Assembly: GCA_021397835.1 (NCBI GenBank)
Contig: JAJFZO010000034.1
Coordinates: 4,838,501-4,902,500 of the forward strand
DNA: 64,000 bases
From: Moringa oleifera
Taxonomy: Eukaryota > Streptophyta > Magnoliopsida > Brassicales > Moringaceae
Direction: 5' to 3'
Shown: one piece after another, positions 58,817 to 64,000 of the stretch
Numbering within the stretch: position 1 is the stretch's first letter
Layout of the letters: each line of letters begins with the position of its first letter
The notes under the pieces: model-generated
Seen by the model: only the letters and a program-made list of their open reading frames with translations
Told to the model about the DNA's origin: nothing
Database searches by the model: none
Program-made: the position numbers and the translations under genes

Positions 58817-59644
58817 GCTTCTCTTGCAGGTGATGCCTTTTATTTTGTCATCATTTGATAGTATTTCGTTGAAGTCTCCAGTATATAACCAAGGTAATGT
58901 GGCTTATGAATGCCAATTCCTCGAGAGATTCCAAGAATTCTTTTTTTCTTGACCTTAAGATTTCCATAGAATCCTGTAAACCTCCATGGGGTGGACGAGT
59001 CTGACCCTTGAATCTAGATATCTATATGGTTTTTGGAGTAAGACTTAATGGTAGCATTTATTATCTCATGTCATAGGAGCTTTAATCCCCCATTTTAGCC
59101 TTCACCTTCGATCGCAAAGCATCCTTCAAAAACTGAGTTTCACATGTATCCATTCCATCTCCTTTCGCTTCCTCCTCATTTTGACTTAGGAAGAGAATTT
59201 GGGGATTGTGATCCTAGCCAATTTGGTTAGTTCATTTGGCTTCTCTTGCAGGTGATGCCTCTTATTTTCTCATCATTTGATAGTATTTCATTGAAGTTTC
59301 CAGCTTAATGCGGCTTACGAGAGCTAGTTCCTTAAAAGATTCCAGGAATTCATTTTTTCATAAACTCAGGATTTCCATAGAATCCTGTAAACCTCCATGG
59401 GTAGACGGGTTTGACCCTTGAATCTAGATATCTATATGATTGTTAGAGTAAGACTTGACAGTAGCATTTACTATCTTGTGTCATAGGACTGCTAATCCCC
59501 ATTTTTGCCTTCACCTTCCACCACAAAGCATCCTTTAAAACCAAGCGTCATACATATCCATTCCGTCTCCTTTCTCTTCCTCTTCATTTTAACTTAGGAA
59601 AAGAAAATGGGGATCGGGAATCCTAACCAATTTGATTAGTTCAT
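58817..59644. repeat. 0.42-kb tandem duplication inside the LINE endonuclease region
   Basis: Copy 1 (58817-59238) and copy 2 (59239-59644) both begin GCTTCTCTTGCAGGTGATGCC and run in parallel to TTAGTTCAT. They share CATAGAATCCTGTAAACCTC, CTTGAATCTAGATATCTATA and CAAAGCATCCTT blocks, with scattered substitutions and small indels. The minus strand encodes endonuclease remains (GGLKLLWHEIINATIKSYS, WRFTGFYGNPEV) in both copies. The duplication arose after or during LINE decay and has diverged since. Confidence 0.85.
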
Positions 59645-60534
59645 GAACTAACCGAGGGGTCCTAAGACCTCAACAGTTCCAAATATGGTAGATCATGATC
59701 CCCAGTGAGACTGGCGGTTGCCAGCCTCTGTAGATCCAATTGATAGCATGCCAAACTCTTCAGGTGAATATGGACAAACCTTCTTTGAGCTAGAACCCCT
59801 GTGGTCAAAAAACTCATCAGTGTTTGATCTAGTTCGCTTTCCTTTGTAGACATAGTGTACTGTTCAGGTTGGTGTAAGTTTTGGCCCTAGTCCAATCTCT
59901 TCCATTTGATTTCGGTTTTTCTTAATGTGGGTGAAAATGTGGCATTATTCAGATAATTAACTTGGATGATGATTGTACATATTTTGAGCCCCGTAGCCAT
60001 ATAATCGTTACTATGTCTATTGAGAAATGATGTGGCTCATGGGGTTCACTCCCATGCACATTGGAAAACTAGCCATCTTCTCCACTAAATCCTCCGCCAT
60101 TTGATTAATACGAACCTGAACATTATCATGCCCATGCAACATGTTCAAAAAAAAAAAAAAAATCCTTGATTTAGAGGATATGGGGCAAATCTTTTGTGAT
60201 TTCAGCTAACGTGCACCTTGCTTTAATTTTCATTTTTAGGAAATTTTGAATCGAGTTTCCTAATGGGAATTTCATTATGGTGGTGGACATTCAACCACTT
60301 TTACAAGTGGCAAGATGGTTGTGAGCTTCAAACTCCGACTAAACTAATGGTAGGTTAAGGGTGCCAGTCGAGATGGGTGTCTTATCATCGATCTGAGAAG
60401 GAAGAGATGAAGGTCCATCGGCTCTCAACCAAGGGCCATACTCTCGTTGGATATGCCGAATATTTGTTTAAGTTGGAAAGCCTTTTGATAATCATAATCC
60501 TAATGATTAAGAAGGCCAAAGACATAACAAAAGT

Positions 60535-61153
60535 TTAGCAACCATTCATACGAAATAAAACTGTGATCTTGTCACCATTCGGTAATGCCAAGCGACCACA
60601 CCTTCTAAAGGGTTTCGTGACGTTGATAGTGAACCGCCCTTTCAGCCATTTCCCGAAAGCTAGATTATTTACCGAAACTTTCACCTCTTCCACATCACCG
60701 ATTGTCTCCCCTAATGCCTTACCCACTAATGCCTTACCCACATTGACATTCATATATGCGAGGGGGAAATCGTGAATCTGAACTCGAAAAGAACACCAAA
60801 CCATTGAGGGAATACTAGATGCATATTTTCCATTGAGCTCTCGAAAAACTATCAAAGGTTTATTGAACGTCCAATGTTGGCTAACCAACACTTTGGCTTT
60901 GTCGGTGGAATCTGCAAAACGAAAAACATAACTTCGCTCACCTATCTTACTCATTGAACTGCCTACGGTAGGCTTCCAAACTTTTGTTGGTACTGTCTTG
61001 ATGACCTTGAAATTGATTACTTTGTTTATTTCTCCCTATCAGATGGGTTTTACTTACTTCAATGGAGTCTGCAACCTCCTCGATAAGTGCATCCTCACAT
61101 TCATTTTTCGTGAGTTTCAACTTACACCATAAATCTTTCAAATCGATATCCAT
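60535..61153 (-). pseudogene. LINE ORF1 relic (DUF4283 domain)
   Basis: Starting from ATG at 61153 (MDIDLKDLWCKLKLTKNE), a frameshift near 60950 leads into SYVFRFADSTDKAKVL, QHWTFNKPLIVFRELNG, WCSFRVQIHDFPLAYMN and GKWLKGRFTINVTKPFRRCG. This is the order of the DUF4283 RNA-binding-like domain of plant LINE ORF1. The C-terminal zinc knuckle is mostly lost. It is non-functional. Confidence 0.8.
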
Positions 61154-61330
61154 TCCGTAAGAAACTAAACAGAAATAACCACAAAAAAATGAAAAAGAAT
61201 AACATAATAGAGAAAGATCCTCACCGTTGGAAAAAACTAAGTAAAGAAACTTGAAAAAAGACAAGATAAAGCCACACTTTGAAAGGCCACAAAGTGGCAC
61301 AAAAAACTCCCACTAAGAAACCTCAAGGGA

Positions 61331-61925
61331 GACTTCTCTTTTATTAATTTCACTTCTTTCATTTATGTTTGTCCCTTGCAATCCAAACATGTCAGGATGT
61401 TATAACACTACTTTTGCAAAAACACTAATTTAGCAAAATATGGTTAATATTTCTTCCTTTTTGTGCATAATTCAAGGCATATTAGGAAATACAACATTCT
61501 ACCAATTTCATGCAAAAAAAAAAAAAAAAATTGATACTTAAGGCTCTTTCAATAAATTCTTGATCTTTAACAAAAGTGTATGGTCTCTGGTTTCTTAATT
61601 TTTTTTAAAAATTTTGATATAAAAATTTTGGTCCTTTATATTTAATTTGTGAAATTTAAAAAAAACTTATGAAAATTAAGATTTTCATGGGCATCAGTTT
61701 CTTGGAAATGGAAATTTTGAGTGACTTAGTTTTTCGTCTTAGAAAAACTTAATAAATTTTTTTAGGAATCAAAATACTATTTTTGCGTTATATTTTTATT
61801 TTTATAAAAACTTCAATTTCTTTTAAAAAAACAACATCATTATGGTTCAAATTGTTACTATTGTCTCATAAAAGTAAAATAAACATATAAGATACAAAAA
61901 TATAAAGGTGAAGGTTGTATAAAAG
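61331..61925. other. Spacer left of the AT-rich element, no gene
   Basis: AT-rich DNA with an A17 run at about 61514. No domain, RNA or repeat relationship could be supported. Confidence 0.4.
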
Positions 61926-61929
61926 GGTA

Positions 61930-62445
61930 ACGTTTATCCTATATTGCTAATGAAACCCATGAGTTCAAAAAGTGATAAATCTAATTTTAATATATTAATT
62001 TAGCATTAAATTAAATTTTACTTGGAATGATAATGAAAAATTAAAAATATTTTCATTATTGAAATGTCTTTATATGATTTAAATGAAATTTTCACTATAT
62101 TTCGGGTTTATCTCTTAAACTTAAATTGTTTTCGATATAAAATCTTTATTTTATGATTTTTTTAATTTTTTGACAGTGTAAATTTAAAAAATTATATTTT
62201 TATTATCTCAAAAATTTTAAAATTTTTTATGATGGTAACTTGAATATTTTTTTTATATTTATAAAAAAATTTAAAATCAAAATTTATTGTATAAGATCTT
62301 TAATTTAAATATCTTTAATATTTAAGTCTTTTATAAAATTTAATTTAATATATAATAAATTAAATTTAAATTTATCACTTTTTAGATATAAAAGTTTGAT
62401 TGATAAGATTAAGTAAATATGAAGATTTCATATATTTTTTATGTA
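61930..62445. mobile_element. Diverged AT-rich inverted-repeat element, probable copy E
   Basis: The right half contains AAGATCTTTAATTTAAATATCTTT and ATAAAAGTTTGATTGATAAGATTAAGTAAATA, landmarks shared with copies A-D. The left end carries a matching but weaker inverted partner. A further AT-rich stretch at 62890-63420 may be another fragment of the family. Confidence 0.35.
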
Positions 62446-63419
62446 AATATTAAATTTTGTATTAGTATCATTTGATTTATAAAACATATTAAATAATAAA
62501 AATCAAATTATAATAACATATTTAATAATAAAAATCAAATTATAACAACAACAGTATTACTAAAAAATATGAATAATAGTAAAATAATTTTTGACAACTT
62601 TGCAAATAAATCAAATATAAAATTGAATTGCTCAAAAATTTAAAATAAAATTTTTATGTTGAATTCAACATGATTAACTTATTTATTTGAATATTTGATT
62701 GTGGAATATAAATATTTTTAAAATTATATAAAAAAATGAACCCCTAAAATTTTCAATATTGAATAAGAATGGTTTTTTTTTTTTTTTGGTATCAACCAAT
62801 TTGGCACAAGCCGACATCCAAGATCAGACTTACTTGGTCCAACACGCCATATGATTTGTCTTCATCATTTTAGTAAGGTGACATTTAAAAAATTATAAGT
62901 AATTATTAAAATAAATTTTATATTAATTATATTTTTAATTAAACATATATATATATTATTAATTGTATATAAGATATCATTTGAATTTAAATTCATCATC
63001 GTTTTAATATTTTTAAAAATAATTTAAATTAAAATTTTACAAAATAAATTTAATTTTAATTTTTTTTATAAATATAACAAATATTTAAATTATCATTATA
63101 AAAATTTGTGTAATTTTTTAAATATTTAAAATTATTTTTAAACATTTTTTATTATTAAAAATTTAAAATATTTATAAAAATATTAAAAATTAATGATAAA
63201 AATTATTTATGATACTAATTTATATATTTATTTATGTATACAAAATTTTTAAATCAAAATTTATTATATAAAATATATCATTTAAATTATTTTTTAAAAA
63301 TTACAATAAATAAATTTAAGTTAAATAAAAATTTATATGCTAAATTAATCTGAAAAATATTATTAAAAAATTATAAAATTTATTTTAATATCTGAAAGTC
63401 ATTTTTTTTATTTATGAAT

Positions 63420-63929
63420 TTATAGTAGGAAAGGAAGGCCAAGCCCGTGGACTGTGGAGTGTGCATTATCTGCCAGCTTGTATAAGGATTCTCAGAAATA
63501 ATTTAGCGATTTCCAAAGCTCATCATCGTGTCTTTTGTTTTTCCTGTCTTGTTCTTTGTTTCACGTGAAGAGATAGAAAGAGTGACACGTTTAATAACTT
63601 TTTCAGATCATCATTCCATATCCATCACAAAAGTGAAAAGTAATAATCGACTAAATAAGTGGCTCAGATTGCTTTATGATTAAAAACATTTGATTTTCAT
63701 TCATTTTATCACTTAACTTCTTAATTTTTCTTTTGCTTTCTCTGAGAGAGAGAGAGAGAGAGAGAATTGTTGAAAATTATGTGTAAATATAGAGATTAAA
63801 ATTGAACAAGTGGTGGAATATAAAATCAGTTGTACAAAAACTTAGCCAGCAGGCACATTAGCCCCAGCAAACGTTAAACTCGGAGGGCTCAGACAAACAA
63901 GAGTAAAAAAAAAAAAAAGCATGAATTAT
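63420..63929. other. Higher-GC spacer beside a possible gene end
   Basis: Composition becomes more balanced after 63420. It includes a (GA)n microsatellite at 63744-63765 and an A15 run at 63905. It could be the 3' untranslated region of the minus-strand gene proposed at the right edge, but no coding frame is supported here. Confidence 0.35.
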
Positions 63930-64000
63930 TTATTGATAGAGGGAGCTCTTGAGCTTCAATTTCGAGCCGTCACATCGTTCTGCTAAACTGACTTCGCCCG
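63930..64000 (-). CDS. Possible C-terminal exon of a gene entering from the right
   Basis: On the minus strand one frame is open from the window edge to a TAA at 63930-63932. It reads GEVSLAERCDGSKLKLKSSL then YQ and stop. It has balanced composition and ends in an A/T-rich, 3'-UTR-like region. Only 22 codons are visible, so this is suggestive only and the family is unknown. Confidence 0.3.
   Translation of the reverse strand, partial: GEVSLAERCDGSKLKLKSSLYQ

Larger units (their letters stand above)
55640..61330 (-). mobile_element. L1-type LINE relic, nearly full length, minus strand
   Basis: In minus-strand order there is a DUF4283-type ORF1 (about 61153-60500), apurinic-type endonuclease remains (about 60100-58800), reverse transcriptase (about 58300-56700) and an RNase H-like tail (about 56010-55740; PIQSELLAMRFSLAFAS). 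All parts are broken by stops and frameshifts. The length of about 5.7 kb is normal for a plant L1. No clean target-site duplication or poly(A) tail could be fixed, so the ends are approximate. The 3' end lies only about 130 bases from the hAT element. Confidence 0.8.

Noticed and set aside
1..64000. CRISPR arrays, operons, bacterial-type promoters, tRNA or rRNA genes
   Set aside because: The window is plant nuclear DNA. No regularly spaced repeats of CRISPR type were seen, and no cloverleaf-like tRNA or rRNA sequence was noticed by eye. A tRNAscan run would be needed to exclude tRNAs fully.
1..64000. A new multi-gene biological system or biosynthetic cluster
   Set aside because: The intact genes (metal transport, glycosylation, organelle editing, kinetochore, wall protein) are functionally unrelated and separated by transposons. 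A single UGT does not make a cluster.

Overview
This is a stretch of plant nuclear chromosome, almost certainly from a eudicot. The evidence is spliced genes with GT-AG introns, plant-specific families (family-1 UDP-glycosyltransferase, PLS-class PPR editing factor, X8/CBM43 wall protein), very AT-rich spacers, and plant-type transposons (hAT, L1-type LINE, Ty3/gypsy-type LTR elements, AT-rich inverted-repeat elements). I cannot name the species. Genes occupy a minority of the window and degraded mobile DNA much of the rest.

Intact genes, left to right: (1) a three-exon ZIP zinc transporter (6141-8215, +) with two zinc-deficiency-type palindromes upstream; (2) a single-exon UGT71-like UDP-glycosyltransferase (14388-15800, -); (3) a long PLS/E-class PPR protein resembling Arabidopsis At3g22150/AEF1 (32459-34966, -), probably with a spliced 3' untranslated region; (4) a two-exon uncharacterised basic protein (36036-36947, -); (5) the kinetochore protein NUF2 in 11 exons (39918-46960, +), with an E2F-type site beside its TATA box, one GC-AG intron and a non-autonomous hAT-like element just upstream; (6) a three-exon secreted proline-rich X8/CBM43 protein (49154-50294, +). 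A possible C-terminal exon of another gene enters at the right edge (63930-64000, -).

Broken genes: a poly(A)-binding-protein pseudogene (13184-13935, +) and a UGT71-like fragment (about 29520-29760, -).

Mobile DNA: a degenerate short LTR element with two divergent LTRs and a gag relic (18668-22337, -); a gypsy-type 5' LTR/primer-site/gag relic (about 25640-27210, +); a complete-ended but mutated hAT element with a perfect 8-bp target duplication (51134-55506, -); a 580-bp hAT-like non-autonomous element (39056-39635); an L1-type LINE relic (about 55640-61330, -) carrying an internal 0.42-kb tandem duplication; and at least four copies of an AT-rich element of about 0.5 kb with long terminal inverted repeats.

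The genes are unrelated housekeeping or secondary-metabolism loci and do not form a pathway or cluster. I found no new multi-gene system. The most checkable points are the regulatory sites at ZIP and NUF2, the NUF2 GC-AG intron, the hAT element boundaries with its repeated G-to-A stop mutations, and the inverted-repeat element family.
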